From contig CAKOXV010000003.1 in NCBI GenBank assembly GCA_934130355.1, positions 1 through 64,000 on the forward strand: a DNA stretch of 64,000 nucleotides, given 5' to 3'. Positions within the stretch are counted from its first letter, which is position 1. Each line of letters begins with the position of its first letter. Both the position numbers and the translations under genes were made by a program. This document shows, piece by piece, positions 45,573 through 54,302 of this stretch. A model generated the notes under the pieces. That model was not told the origin of the DNA and searched no databases. It saw nothing but the letters and a program-made list of their open reading frames with translations. This DNA comes from an uncultured Clostridia bacterium (GTDB lineage: Bacteria; Bacillota; Clostridia; TANB77; CAG-508).

Positions 45573-47195
45573 TCAATTTTTATTTGCATTTTCTTCTAAT
45601 AATACATCTGTATTATCCACTTTTAGTGCAAAATAAGGTTTTTCCTTGTTTTCTTCTTTCAAATATAAAATAAAGTCATCATTATAAATAAATTCTCTAC
45701 CTTTCTCTACAACAGCTTCTTTTAAAGCTTCTATTAAAGCTTCGCTTTTTACACTTCCACCATAATTATTTAATTCAAAATCTATTGTTTGAATTGCCTG
45801 TCTGATATACCAGTCTGTTCCTTTTATACTTCTTCCACAAAGTTCATCATAATTTATTTCATCATTAACTTTTATAAATGGAATGTTTAAGATATCTTTT
45901 TTATTCCATTTTTTATCTCCATTATATTGTGCCTGTTTTTCTATCATTTCTTGATAATTTTCTTCGAAAGACTTATTTTCTCCTGTTGTTCTATATAAAT
46001 ATACTTCTTCATTTTCTTTCGTTTTTAACTTTATTGCAAAATCTTCTTTTGAATTGTAAAATAATATTTCTATGTTTTTGCTTGCATCTTGCACTGTATC
46101 TGGCTCAATCCCAAAATATTTTACTTTTTCCTGTGAATCTCCAAATGTATTATCTTTTAGCGTAGGAAATCTCTCTAAATAATTAAATTCTTTTTTTAAC
46201 ATAGCATATAAAACATATGCCTCTGAATTTCCCCATTCTACTTTATCTAATATTTTACTATTTTCATTAAATTTTTGTTTTATTTCATTTTCAATTTTAT
46301 TTTTTAAGTCTAGTGTTGCTCCACCATGTGTTTTAAAATATGAATTAGGATTTAATTCATTAACTGTAAATAGTTGTTTATTTAGCTCATCTGCTAACTC
46401 TGATGGACCATCTACAAATTCTATTTTTCCTCCAATGACATCATTCATGAAATCATTCCATACTAAATTAAATGTTCCAACCCATACTTTGTTTGTATCT
46501 ATTGATGATATTTTACTAGTGAATGTAGGCGTTATCTTAGCCTTTCCTGTGAAATTTTTTACAATTTTTACTGTTGCATATGCCCCTCCTGCAAATAAAA
46601 TGCTTAAACATAATACTGCTATAATTACCTTTGAAACTTTACTCATTTCATCAAATCCTTTCTTTATTAATATTTTTCGTAATTCTTTTTTGCCTCTATG
46701 GATAAGATTTTTTATACTTTGAATTGACTCACCAAGTATTTGTGCTGTTTCTTGATATGTAAGTTGCTCAATTTGAGTTAAATATATCGCATTTTTATAT
46801 CTATCATCTAACATATTTATTGCATTTATTGTCTCTTTTTGTTTTTCTCTTTTAGTTATAATATCTGCAACATCTTGTTCCATCTGATTTAATTCATTTG
46901 ATAAATACTTTTCATTTATTTCTGCTCTCTTTTTTTCAGTGCTTATATAGTTATATGCCCTACTTTTAGCAACTAAATATATATAATATTTGAAAGTATA
47001 TCCTTTTTTTATTTCATTCTGCATTACATAGACAAATACGTCTTGAGCTATATCCTCTGATTTCGGATAATCTTTCACTATATTATAAATAAAATATTGG
47101 ATTTTTTCTTTATACTTGTTGTATAACAATTCAAAAGCTTCTTTGTTTCCTGATAAATATTCATTATATAATTTTATATCTAAATCTTTTTCCAT
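45573..47195 (-). CDS. ECF sigma factor fused to membrane-anchored extracellular domain
   Basis: 540 residues in one open frame. Residues 1-~180 are an ECF sigma-70 factor: region 2 (AFELLYNKYKEKIQYFI, SEDIAQDVFVYVMQ) and region 4 (LTYQETAQILGESIQSIKNLIHRGKKEL). A membrane helix (190-207) follows. The extracellular part (~210-540) is an uncharacterised alpha/beta domain. In the locus at 59.6 kb the same two functions lie in two genes. An internal ATG at residue 184 has AAAGGAT upstream, so a separate membrane protein could also be made. A sigma factor that is part of a membrane protein would need release to act; mechanism unknown. Confidence 0.85.
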   Translation of the reverse strand: MEKDLDIKLYNEYLSGNKEAFELLYNKYKEKIQYFIYNIVKDYPKSEDIAQDVFVYVMQNEIKKGYTFKYYIYLVAKSRAYNYISTEKKRAEINEKYLSNELNQMEQDVADIITKREKQKETINAINMLDDRYKNAIYLTQIEQLTYQETAQILGESIQSIKNLIHRGKKELRKILIKKGFDEMSKVSKVIIAVLCLSILFAGGAYATVKIVKNFTGKAKITPTFTSKISSIDTNKVWVGTFNLVWNDFMNDVIGGKIEFVDGPSELADELNKQLFTVNELNPNSYFKTHGGATLDLKNKIENEIKQKFNENSKILDKVEWGNSEAYVLYAMLKKEFNYLERFPTLKDNTFGDSQEKVKYFGIEPDTVQDASKNIEILFYNSKEDFAIKLKTKENEEVYLYRTTGENKSFEENYQEMIEKQAQYNGDKKWNKKDILNIPFIKVNDEINYDELCGRSIKGTDWYIRQAIQTIDFELNNYGGSVKSEALIEALKEAVVEKGREFIYNDDFILYLKEENKEKPYFALKVDNTDVLLEENANKN

Positions 47196-47280
47196 ATCTT
47201 ACCTTGCCTTCATATATACAAACAAATGAAATTAAAAAAAGTTTCAAAATATTGTAATTTTTCTTATTTTATAAAAGTAA

Positions 47281-47315
47281 AAAACAGGAATCACTTTAGA
47301 GATAATCCTGTTTTT
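47281..47315 (-). terminator. Intrinsic terminator
   Basis: Hairpin AAAACAGGA / TCCTGTTTTT with a longer mixed stem, after the 122-residue gene. Confidence 0.75.
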
Positions 47316-47354
47316 CATTAGTTTTTATGAATAGTGTAAAGTTCACTTTTATGT

Positions 47355-47723
47355 TTAAGAAGCTTTTAACTCATCTAGCATTTTTCTTATTTTTTCTTTT
47401 TCGTTTTTTATTGTTTCTTTAAGTTCTAGATTTTGCTTCTTATATAAATTAATTAATTTTTCTTTATCTTCTTGAGACATATCTTCTTCTAGAATTTTTC
47501 CACTCTTATATTCTCTTTGTAACTGTAATAGCCTTAGTTCTTCCTCATCTTGTTTTATAATTATATTATCTTTAAATGCATGTTCTTCAAGATTTGATTG
47601 ATTTTTAAAATCTCTTGGTTGTGTTTCTATGCTATTGCTAGATTTTTTAAATAGTCTAAAAAAGAAATTTTTAATTTTATTAAAAAAGTTTCCTTTGTAT
47701 TCTACCATTTTATTATTTTCCAT
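47355..47723 (-). CDS. Hypothetical helical protein
   Basis: 122 residues. The N-terminus has a hydrophobic/basic stretch (GNFFNKIKNFFFRLFKKS) like the tails of the small proteins near 1.3 and 4.4 kb. The C-terminal ~50 residues are a coiled coil (EKLINLYKKQNLELKETI). It follows the repeat protein by one base. Function unknown. Confidence 0.7.
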   Translation of the reverse strand: MENNKMVEYKGNFFNKIKNFFFRLFKKSSNSIETQPRDFKNQSNLEEHAFKDNIIIKQDEEELRLLQLQREYKSGKILEEDMSQEDKEKLINLYKKQNLELKETIKNEKEKIRKMLDELKAS

Positions 47724-47724
47724 A

Positions 47725-49353
47725 TTACTCTCCTAAATTTTTAGAATCCTTTATATTTGCTAATGTCTGTACTTGTGCTTTTAATTGTCTAGTCTCTTGT
47801 AATGTATCTTGTAATTGTTGTTGTGTCTTTTCTTGTTGGGCAAGTTCACTTAAACTTTCTTTTGATGTTTGTTCATTAGCTAGTACAGTTATATCAATTT
47901 CACCTCTAAGGTATTTTCTTACAGTATCACGAACAGTTTTATCACATATTAAACTATGATTTGCTTTTAGATACTCTATACAGCTATCAACATCTTGTTC
48001 TGTTGGTTTTATTTCTTTTCCATCTACGACAATTAATGTAGATTCTAAATATCTTTTTTTTGCAAAAGGTTTTGTATATTGTTTATATGGTTCAATATAT
48101 TTATATAAACCTCTTATAATACCAGATCCCATCTTTTGTGCTTTTGCAAATGCTATTAAATCTTCTATACTTGTTTTTGAATTTAATATATATTCTTGTA
48201 TTGATAATTGACCTTTAGCTAATTTTTCTGCTTTATCTAGTAATCCTAAATAATTTTTTCTTTGTATTTGTTCTTTTTCTGCTTGCTCATCTCTAGTTCT
48301 ATCTTTATTATTTTTTCCATCTCTATTATATCCGTCTGCATCATATCCGTTTACATCATATCCGTCTGAATTATATTTTGTACCAGTATCTCTATGTAAT
48401 CCTTCAGCATTAAATCCTTTTTGATCAAATCCATCTTTATCATAGCCTTTTGAGTCATATCCTTTTTTATCATAACCATCTATGTCATAGCCTTTTTTAT
48501 CATAACCATCTATGTCATAGCCTTTTCTGTCATAGCCCTTTCTGTCATAGCCTTTTCTATTGTATCCTTCTTTATCATATCCAGATTTGTTATAACCCTC
48601 TCGGTCATAACCAGCTCTATCATATCCGTTTCTAGAATAACCTTGTCTATCATATCCATGCATATCATAGCCTTTTTCGTCAAATCCATCTTTAGCATAA
48701 CCTTTAAGATTATATACCGTCCCAGTGTCTCTATGTAGTCCATCCATATCAAAACCGTTTTTATCATATCCATCTCTGTCATACCCATTTTGATTATAAC
48801 CATTTACATCATAGCCTTCTAGATTATATTTTGTACCTGTATCTCTATTAACACCACTTCTATTATATCCTTTTCTGTCATATCCCTCTCTATCAAATCC
48901 ATAAAAATTATATCCGTCTGCATTGTATCCATCTACGTCATATCCTCTCAGATCATACGCAGTCCCTGTATCTTTATGTATTCCTTGTCTATTAAATCCT
49001 CGAACACCATAACCTTCCTTGTCATATCTATTTCTGTCATACCCACTAGTATCATAGTATGTCCCAGTATCTTTATGTATTCCATTAGAATTGAAACCAT
49101 CTCGATCAAAACCATCTCGGTCGATTCCACTCCTATTAAATCCTTTACTATCATATCCATCAGGGTCAAATTTTGTTTGAGTTTGTATATGAATTCCCAT
49201 TAAGTCAAACCCTGCTTTATCAATACCTTTTCTATTAAATCCTTCAACATTAAATCCATCTTTATCATAACCTCTTGGATCAAATTTTGTTCCAGTATCT
49301 TTATGTATTCCATCTTTATTAAATCCATTTTTATCATATATGTTCTTTTCCAT
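47725..49353 (-). CDS. Long five-residue-repeat protein (GYDxxGYDxxGF type)
   Basis: 542 residues. Residues 1-~345 consist of repeats of five residues with the pattern D-x-x-G-(Y/F/I), e.g. GYDKDGFNVEGFN. Every few units a longer cap (GIHKDTGTKYD or LHRDTGTVYN) interrupts, giving higher-order repeats of about 50-60 residues. The C-terminal ~190 residues form a helical domain with QKNYLGLLDKAEKLA. No signal peptide. Likely a beta-solenoid-type fold; role unknown. Repeats make recombination and copy-number change likely. Confidence 0.8.
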   Translation of the reverse strand: MEKNIYDKNGFNKDGIHKDTGTKFDPRGYDKDGFNVEGFNRKGIDKAGFDLMGIHIQTQTKFDPDGYDSKGFNRSGIDRDGFDRDGFNSNGIHKDTGTYYDTSGYDRNRYDKEGYGVRGFNRQGIHKDTGTAYDLRGYDVDGYNADGYNFYGFDREGYDRKGYNRSGVNRDTGTKYNLEGYDVNGYNQNGYDRDGYDKNGFDMDGLHRDTGTVYNLKGYAKDGFDEKGYDMHGYDRQGYSRNGYDRAGYDREGYNKSGYDKEGYNRKGYDRKGYDRKGYDIDGYDKKGYDIDGYDKKGYDSKGYDKDGFDQKGFNAEGLHRDTGTKYNSDGYDVNGYDADGYNRDGKNNKDRTRDEQAEKEQIQRKNYLGLLDKAEKLAKGQLSIQEYILNSKTSIEDLIAFAKAQKMGSGIIRGLYKYIEPYKQYTKPFAKKRYLESTLIVVDGKEIKPTEQDVDSCIEYLKANHSLICDKTVRDTVRKYLRGEIDITVLANEQTSKESLSELAQQEKTQQQLQDTLQETRQLKAQVQTLANIKDSKNLGE

Positions 49354-49526
49354 ACCTAAACCTCTTCAAATATATTTATACATAAAAATCATAACATAAT
49401 TGCAAAATTAATACAATAATTGTTACAAAAATGTCAAAAAAAAATCAACATTTGACAAATAATTGTTTCATATATTTTCTAAACCATTATATATTTAGAA
49501 AGATTGTAGATTTTATTGACATTATA

Positions 49527-49535
49527 TGGTATAAT
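49527..49535 (+). promoter_or_regulatory. Extended -10 promoter of small Cys-rich gene
   Basis: TGG followed by TATAAT, an extended -10 element. The leader of ~80 bases contains two small hairpins (TTTAGCT / AGCTAAA and TAGGT / ACCTA). Confidence 0.6.
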
Positions 49536-49621
49536 ATTAAAGATATTTAGCTTGGCAGTAGCTAAACATAGGTAATACCTAAATTAGAAATTCATTTTAC
49601 AACTGTGAAAGGGGAACTTTT

Positions 49622-49846
49622 ATGTTTGCCAAAATTTTGCTATTCTTAAAATTAGAGCAAAAATTAAAAGTAGATACCACTCTCAGCTACGCAAGTGCTC
49701 CTTTATGTAAATATAATAAAGGAGGATGCCTTTGCAAAAGGCAAGAAGGCAATGGAGAAGTTAAATGCTTCTACCGAGAAGGACCTGATAAATGTTGCTT
49801 TGAGAGAGAATCAACTATAGCAATATTGGAAAAGTCTAAGTCTTAA
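49622..49846 (+). CDS. Small cysteine-rich protein
   Basis: 74 residues behind AAAGGGG. Six cysteines (29, 36, 38, 49, 58, 59) in the middle: LCKYNKGGCLCK and KCFYREGPDKCCF. No signal peptide. The spacing fits a small metal-binding or zinc-knuckle-like fold, though I know of no family. Own promoter and terminator, so it is an independent unit. Confidence 0.7.
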   Translation: MFAKILLFLKLEQKLKVDTTLSYASAPLCKYNKGGCLCKRQEGNGEVKCFYREGPDKCCFERESTIAILEKSKS

Positions 49847-49865
49847 ATCCTAAATTTTACTGCCT

Positions 49866-49892
49866 AAAAGGCTACTCGCAAGAGTAGTCTTT
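49866..49892 (+). terminator. Intrinsic terminator of Cys-rich gene
   Basis: Hairpin AAAAGGCTACTC / GAGTAGTCTTTT with a four-base loop. Confidence 0.85.
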
Positions 49893-49906
49893 TATATATT
49901 AAAATA

Positions 49907-49936
49907 AAAAAGCACAAAAAATTTGTGCTTTTTTAT
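49907..49936 (-). terminator. Terminator behind tRNA-Leu
   Basis: Hairpin AAAAAAGCACAAA / TTTGTGCTTTTTT; it can work in both directions and sits four bases beyond the tRNA 3' end. Confidence 0.8.
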
Positions 49937-49939
49937 TTC

Positions 49940-50022
49940 TGGTGCCCAAAGTGGGACTCGAACCCACATGGTTTCCCGCACGATTTTGAGTCGTGTGCGT
50001 CTGCCAGTTCCGCCATTCGGGC
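49940..50022 (-). tRNA. tRNA-Leu (anticodon CAA)
   Basis: 83 bases with the CCA end encoded. Acceptor stem GCCCGAA / TTTGGGC, long variable arm typical of class II tRNA (Leu), anticodon loop CTCAAAA giving CAA (reads UUG), T-arm GGTTCGAGTCC. No other tRNA in the window. Confidence 0.95.
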
Positions 50023-50103
50023 AAATATTTTTGATTAAATTTAACATCTAAATTATATTAACACAATTTTCAAATTTTGTCTAGTCCCAAAGTGTATTTT
50101 CTA

Positions 50104-50132
50104 TTGACTATTTGGTAAAATTAATGTATGAT
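50104..50132 (+). promoter_or_regulatory. Promoter of clpE-like gene
   Basis: TTGACT, 17 bases, TATGAT, about 40 bases before the start codon. No CtsR-type or CIRCE repeat was seen next to it. Confidence 0.6.
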
Positions 50133-50170
50133 ATAGAATATTATATTAAGGAAAAGAGGAAATTATATAT

Positions 50171-52552
50171 ATGTTATGCTCAGAATGTAATAAAAACAAC
50201 GCGGAAATTTTTATAAATAAAATTGAAAATGGTGTTTCATCAATGGAAGGACTTTGCCGTGATTGTGCAAAAAAAAGAGGAATTGATGTTCCTCCTATAA
50301 AAAATTCTAACAAATCACAATCAACTAATGCTCAATCATCTCAAAGTAATGTCCCTCCAATAAATAATATAGATTTATCAGGAATGTCAAAACAATTAGA
50401 GAACTTATTTAAAGATTTATCAGCAAATATAAAAATGGAAAATCTTGAAAATATGGATGACCTTTCACCTGAAGAGCTTGAAGAACTTGAAGATGAAGAA
50501 AAAAATATTGAAAATCCTTTAGGAATTCCAATAGGCTCAATCTTTGCAAGCATTGTTCCAAATCAAAAAGCACAAAATGAAGAAGAATCAAATGGAAGAC
50601 AAAAAGTTAAAGTTGAAAAAAAGAAAAATGCAAAGAAAAAGAAAAAATACCTTGATGTTTATGGTACTAACTTAACTGTCAAAGCCAAAAATAATGAATT
50701 AGACATGGTTATAGGACGTGATAAAGAAATTCAAAGAGTTATTCAAATTTTGAATAGACGTACAAAAAATAACCCTTGCCTAATTGGTGAACCAGGTGTT
50801 GGAAAAACAGCTATTGCCCAAGGATTAGCTATCAAAATCGCAAATAATAATGTACCAGCGAAATTATTAAATAAAGAAGTTTATTTATTAGATATGACTG
50901 CAGTTATTGCAGGAACTCAATTTAGAGGTCAATTTGAAGCACGTATGAAAGGAATTATTGATGAATGTCGTGAATATGGAAACATTATTCTTGTAATTGA
51001 CGAAATTCACAATATAATTGGTGCTGGAGATGGTGAACATTCTATGAATGCTGCAAACATTTTAAAGCCTTCTCTATCAAATGGTGAAATCCAATTAATT
51101 GGAACAACAACTCTAAAAGAATATAGAAAGTACATTGAAAAAGATTCTGCTTTAGAAAGAAGATTTCAACAAGTTTTAGTTGAAGAACCAAATATTGATG
51201 AATCTATAAAAATTCTAGAAGGAATCAAAAAATATTATGAAGAATATCACAAAGTAAAAATATCTAATGATGTAATAAAACATACTGTTGAAATGTCTGA
51301 AAAATATATTCATGATAGATTTTTACCAGATAAAGCAATTGATATACTTGATGAAGCTTGTTCAAGAATTAATTTAGAAAATAAAGAATTATTTAAACTT
51401 GAAATGTTAAAACAAGAACTTGCTCAAGTTCAAGAACAAAAAGAAGATGCTGCAAATGCTGATTCAACTGAAGACTATCAAAAAGCAGCTGATTTAAAAA
51501 CACAAGAATGTAGATTGATTGAAGAAATCGATAATTTAAATAGCACAATTGAGTTAAAACATCTTACAACGCAAGACATTGCACAAGTTATTGAAAACTG
51601 GACAAAAATTCCTGTAAAGAAAATAACAGAAGCAGAAACTCAAAAATTATTAAATCTTGAAACAAATCTTCATACTAGAATTATTGGTCAAGATAAAGCC
51701 GTAAGTAGTGTTTCTCGTGCTATTAGAAGAAACCGTGCAGGACTTCAAAGCACTAAACGTCCACCTTCATTTATATTTGTTGGTCCTACTGGTGTAGGAA
51801 AAACAGAACTTGCAAAAAGTTTAGCTTATGAAATGTTTGGCTCAGAAGATTCAATCATAAGAATAGATATGTCTGAATATATGGAAGGTCATTCTACATC
51901 AAAATTGATTGGTGCACCTCCAGGATATGTTGGATATGATGATGCAGGTCAATTAACTGAAAAAGTTAAAAGAAAACCTTATTCAATTATTCTTTTAGAT
52001 GAAATTGAAAAAGCTCATCCAGATGTATTTAATATACTTCTTCAAGTATTAGATGATGGAAAACTTACAGACTCACAAGGAAATACAGTAAGTTTCCAAA
52101 ACACTATAATTATTATGACATCTAATGCTGGATCAAACTTAAATAATAATTCAATTGGTTTTGCAAAACAAACTGTTGATACAAATAAAATTGAAGAAAA
52201 CTTAAAACAATATTTTAGACCTGAATTTTTGAATAGAATTGATGAAATAATTGTATTTGATCCATTAACAAAGCCTGAATTACTACAAATTGTTGATTTA
52301 ATGCTTAAAGATACCAAAAAAGCTTTAGCAGATAAAAACATGACTTTAACAATATCTGATAATGCTAAAAATTTCATATTAGAAAAAGGTACAAATTTAA
52401 AATTCGGAGCTAGACCACTTAGAAGAGCTATTCAAAGATACATTGAAGATGAAATTGCAGAAATGCTTTTAAAAAATGAAATTCATGAAGGTCAAAACAT
52501 TTTTATTGATACACGTGAAGATAATTCTTCTTTGCATATCTCATGTATGTAA
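50171..52552 (+). CDS. clpE: ClpE-like AAA+ ATPase with N-terminal zinc finger
   Basis: 793 residues, ATP-driven unfoldase of the Clp family. N-terminal treble-clef zinc finger CSECNKNN...GLCRDCAKKRG (as in ClpE and McsA). Then a charged linker, AAA domain 1 (GEPGVGKTAIAQGLAIK, Walker B VIDEIHNIIGAG), a middle coiled coil, and AAA domain 2 (VGPTGVGKTELAK, ILLDEIEKAHPDVF). The ClpP-docking loop should lie in the second domain. Usually stress-induced; no CtsR gene is visible here. pgsA follows in the same direction. Confidence 0.92.
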   Translation: MLCSECNKNNAEIFINKIENGVSSMEGLCRDCAKKRGIDVPPIKNSNKSQSTNAQSSQSNVPPINNIDLSGMSKQLENLFKDLSANIKMENLENMDDLSPEELEELEDEEKNIENPLGIPIGSIFASIVPNQKAQNEEESNGRQKVKVEKKKNAKKKKKYLDVYGTNLTVKAKNNELDMVIGRDKEIQRVIQILNRRTKNNPCLIGEPGVGKTAIAQGLAIKIANNNVPAKLLNKEVYLLDMTAVIAGTQFRGQFEARMKGIIDECREYGNIILVIDEIHNIIGAGDGEHSMNAANILKPSLSNGEIQLIGTTTLKEYRKYIEKDSALERRFQQVLVEEPNIDESIKILEGIKKYYEEYHKVKISNDVIKHTVEMSEKYIHDRFLPDKAIDILDEACSRINLENKELFKLEMLKQELAQVQEQKEDAANADSTEDYQKAADLKTQECRLIEEIDNLNSTIELKHLTTQDIAQVIENWTKIPVKKITEAETQKLLNLETNLHTRIIGQDKAVSSVSRAIRRNRAGLQSTKRPPSFIFVGPTGVGKTELAKSLAYEMFGSEDSIIRIDMSEYMEGHSTSKLIGAPPGYVGYDDAGQLTEKVKRKPYSIILLDEIEKAHPDVFNILLQVLDDGKLTDSQGNTVSFQNTIIIMTSNAGSNLNNNSIGFAKQTVDTNKIEENLKQYFRPEFLNRIDEIIVFDPLTKPELLQIVDLMLKDTKKALADKNMTLTISDNAKNFILEKGTNLKFGARPLRRAIQRYIEDEIAEMLLKNEIHEGQNIFIDTREDNSSLHISCM

Positions 52553-52568
52553 AAAAATTGGAGGATAT

Positions 52569-53120
52569 ATGAAAAAAGAAAATATACCAAATATTCTAAC
52601 AATAATACGTTTTATATTAGTACCATTTATCTTTTATTCAGTTATATCAAGGCACTTTTTTACTGCATTAATATTATTTACAATATCTGCCCTAACTGAT
52701 ATTTTAGATGGTTTTATTGCACGCAAATTCAATTATATAACTGATATTGGAAAATTGATTGACCCTCTTGCTGATAAATTAACACAGACATCTCTTCTAT
52801 TGTCATTGACAATATTAAATATTATACCTTGGTGGATTTTTGCAATTGTATTTGTTAAAGAATTAGTACTTGTAATTTCTGCTTCTGTACTTTATTCTAA
52901 AGATGATGTTGTCGTTTATAGCAGATGGTATGGGAAATTAGCTACTACACTTTTCTATTTGGCAATAGTATGTTCACTACTTATAAATGAATTTAACTTT
53001 TCTATTTCATTTAGAATTGACTTATACTTGTATTATTTAGCTATACTTTCAACAATATTTGCACTAATTATGTATTCAATAAAATTCAAATTTAAAAATG
53101 ACAACATTATTAAAAAATAA
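52569..53120 (+). CDS. pgsA: CDP-diacylglycerol-glycerol-3-phosphate phosphatidyltransferase
   Basis: 183 residues, integral membrane enzyme of phosphatidylglycerol synthesis. CDP-alcohol phosphotransferase motif DILDGFIARKFNY...GKLIDPLADK (D-G-x2-A-R-x8-G-x3-D-x3-D). Several membrane helices. ATG behind TTGGAGGA, 17 bases after the clpE stop, so probably one transcript. Confidence 0.93.
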   Translation: MKKENIPNILTIIRFILVPFIFYSVISRHFFTALILFTISALTDILDGFIARKFNYITDIGKLIDPLADKLTQTSLLLSLTILNIIPWWIFAIVFVKELVLVISASVLYSKDDVVVYSRWYGKLATTLFYLAIVCSLLINEFNFSISFRIDLYLYYLAILSTIFALIMYSIKFKFKNDNIIKK

Positions 53121-53124
53121 AACA

Positions 53125-53170
53125 AAAATTGAAATATAACTTCATTTAATAGTTATATTTCAATTTTTTT
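53125..53170. terminator. Bidirectional terminator
   Basis: Hairpin AAAATTGAAATATAAC / GTTATATTTCAATTTT with an eleven-base loop, between converging genes. Confidence 0.85.
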
Positions 53171-53174
53171 AATT

Positions 53175-53771
53175 TTATTCAAAATCCTCAATAATCTTAT
53201 TTAGCTCTTCTTTTCCATAGATTTCTAATCCATCTTGCATATTAATTAAATCTGCTTCTGTAAGATATTCACTTGAGATATTTGTTTTTTCATATAAGCT
53301 TTCTGTTCCATCTTTATTATCAATGTAAACAACAACTTTTCCATTCTCAACTTTTAGTTTAAAATGTTCACCACATACGTCATCAAATTCTTTGTATAAT
53401 GTAACTTTTCCTTTTTCAAAACCTATTACTTCCCATTCTGGATATTGTTTCTGGACTTCATTTTTGGTCATATTTACTAATTCTTGAGGTAATTCAACAT
53501 ATTCATTTATTGTATGCTCACATTTTTGATAATATTTTTTTAAAATTAATATTGCATTAGCAGAAACTTTTTCTTCTGTTGAAGAAACTGTTGTTGCATT
53601 ACTCATTTGTTCATACTCTTCTGTACATTCATCTTCAATTACTTCTGATATATAAGTATTGTTATCATTTATTTTATCTGTTGTTTCTTCTCTTTTAAAT
53701 AAAATACAAGCCGCCACTATTCCCAAAATTGTTAATAATACAATTAATATTATTTTTGTTTTATTGCTCAT
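53175..53771 (-). CDS. Membrane-anchored protein with BofC-like domain
   Basis: 198 residues. N-terminal membrane helix (IILIVLLTILGIVAACILF) and a Glu/Thr-rich extracellular linker. The C-terminal ~100 residues follow the BofC C-terminal pattern: LKKYYQKCEHTI, ELVNMTKNEVQKQYPEWEV, LYKEFDDVCGEHFKL and VVVYIDN. BofC acts between forespore compartments and controls SpoIVB in Bacillus. Homology rests on this domain only. Two starts are possible (GTG at 53780 or this ATG). Confidence 0.65.
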   Translation of the reverse strand: MSNKTKIILIVLLTILGIVAACILFKREETTDKINDNNTYISEVIEDECTEEYEQMSNATTVSSTEEKVSANAILILKKYYQKCEHTINEYVELPQELVNMTKNEVQKQYPEWEVIGFEKGKVTLYKEFDDVCGEHFKLKVENGKVVVYIDNKDGTESLYEKTNISSEYLTEADLINMQDGLEIYGKEELNKIIEDFE

Positions 53772-53827
53772 TTTTACCACAACCCTTCCCTCTTATTATT
53801 TACAAAAATTATAAATTTATACAATGT

Positions 53828-53856
53828 TTGCATATTATGTAAAATTGTGATATAAT
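53828..53856 (+). promoter_or_regulatory. Promoter of orphan gene
   Basis: TTGCAT, 17 bases, TATAAT, with TG one base before the -10. Leads to the orphan gene about 30 bases on. Confidence 0.6.
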
Positions 53857-53888
53857 AATTTATATTATTTTATATAGGAGGCTTGTTT

Positions 53889-54260
53889 ATGGCACGGTAT
53901 TTGTTAGCATTCACTTGTTCACCTTCGGATTATGTACAATACTCTATGAGAGTATTTAAAGTAAGCAAAAATCTTAGTCCCTACGATGTCGCATTTCCCG
54001 AAAATACATTTATGTTTATATTTGTTAATTCGGATGCCAAAAATGTCAAAGAACTCCAGGAGTCATTTGTTTATACGCAGATAAATACAAGAGCTGTTTT
54101 CAATTCTTCAAGTTCATTTCAAATAGAAAATGAAGGAAAACGCTATTTTATAGGAAAACACTGTTTTTACATGGGAGTAGAAGGTGTTTACAATCTAGAA
54201 ACCGGTAGCTTCATTCCAGTGTCCTATCTAAGTGATATTGATGAAATAATTGACATCTAA
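53889..54260 (+). CDS. Orphan protein of distinct composition
   Basis: 123 residues, ATG with AGGAGG seven bases upstream; a TTG two codons earlier is not needed. Contains PYDVAFPENTFMFIFVN and YFIGKHCFYMGVEGVYNL, a mixed alpha/beta pattern. Codon use differs from the neighbours (balanced third positions, one CGG). No family recognised. Convergent to comEC. Confidence 0.7.
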   Translation: MARYLLAFTCSPSDYVQYSMRVFKVSKNLSPYDVAFPENTFMFIFVNSDAKNVKELQESFVYTQINTRAVFNSSSSFQIENEGKRYFIGKHCFYMGVEGVYNLETGSFIPVSYLSDIDEIIDI

Positions 54261-54274
54261 CTTTACTTAGAATT

Positions 54275-54302
54275 GAGGCTATAGCATATATGCTATAGCC
54301 TC
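54275..54302 (-). terminator. Terminator overlapping comEC 3' end
   Basis: Perfect palindrome GAGGCTATAGCATATATGCTATAGCCTC; the comEC stop codon lies inside it. T-rich sequence lies on both sides. Confidence 0.8.

Noticed and set aside
48450..48803. Reading frames on both strands across the GYD-repeat region
   Set aside because: They arise from repeat periodicity in other frames; only the frame of the 542-residue protein has a start, ribosome binding site and sensible composition.
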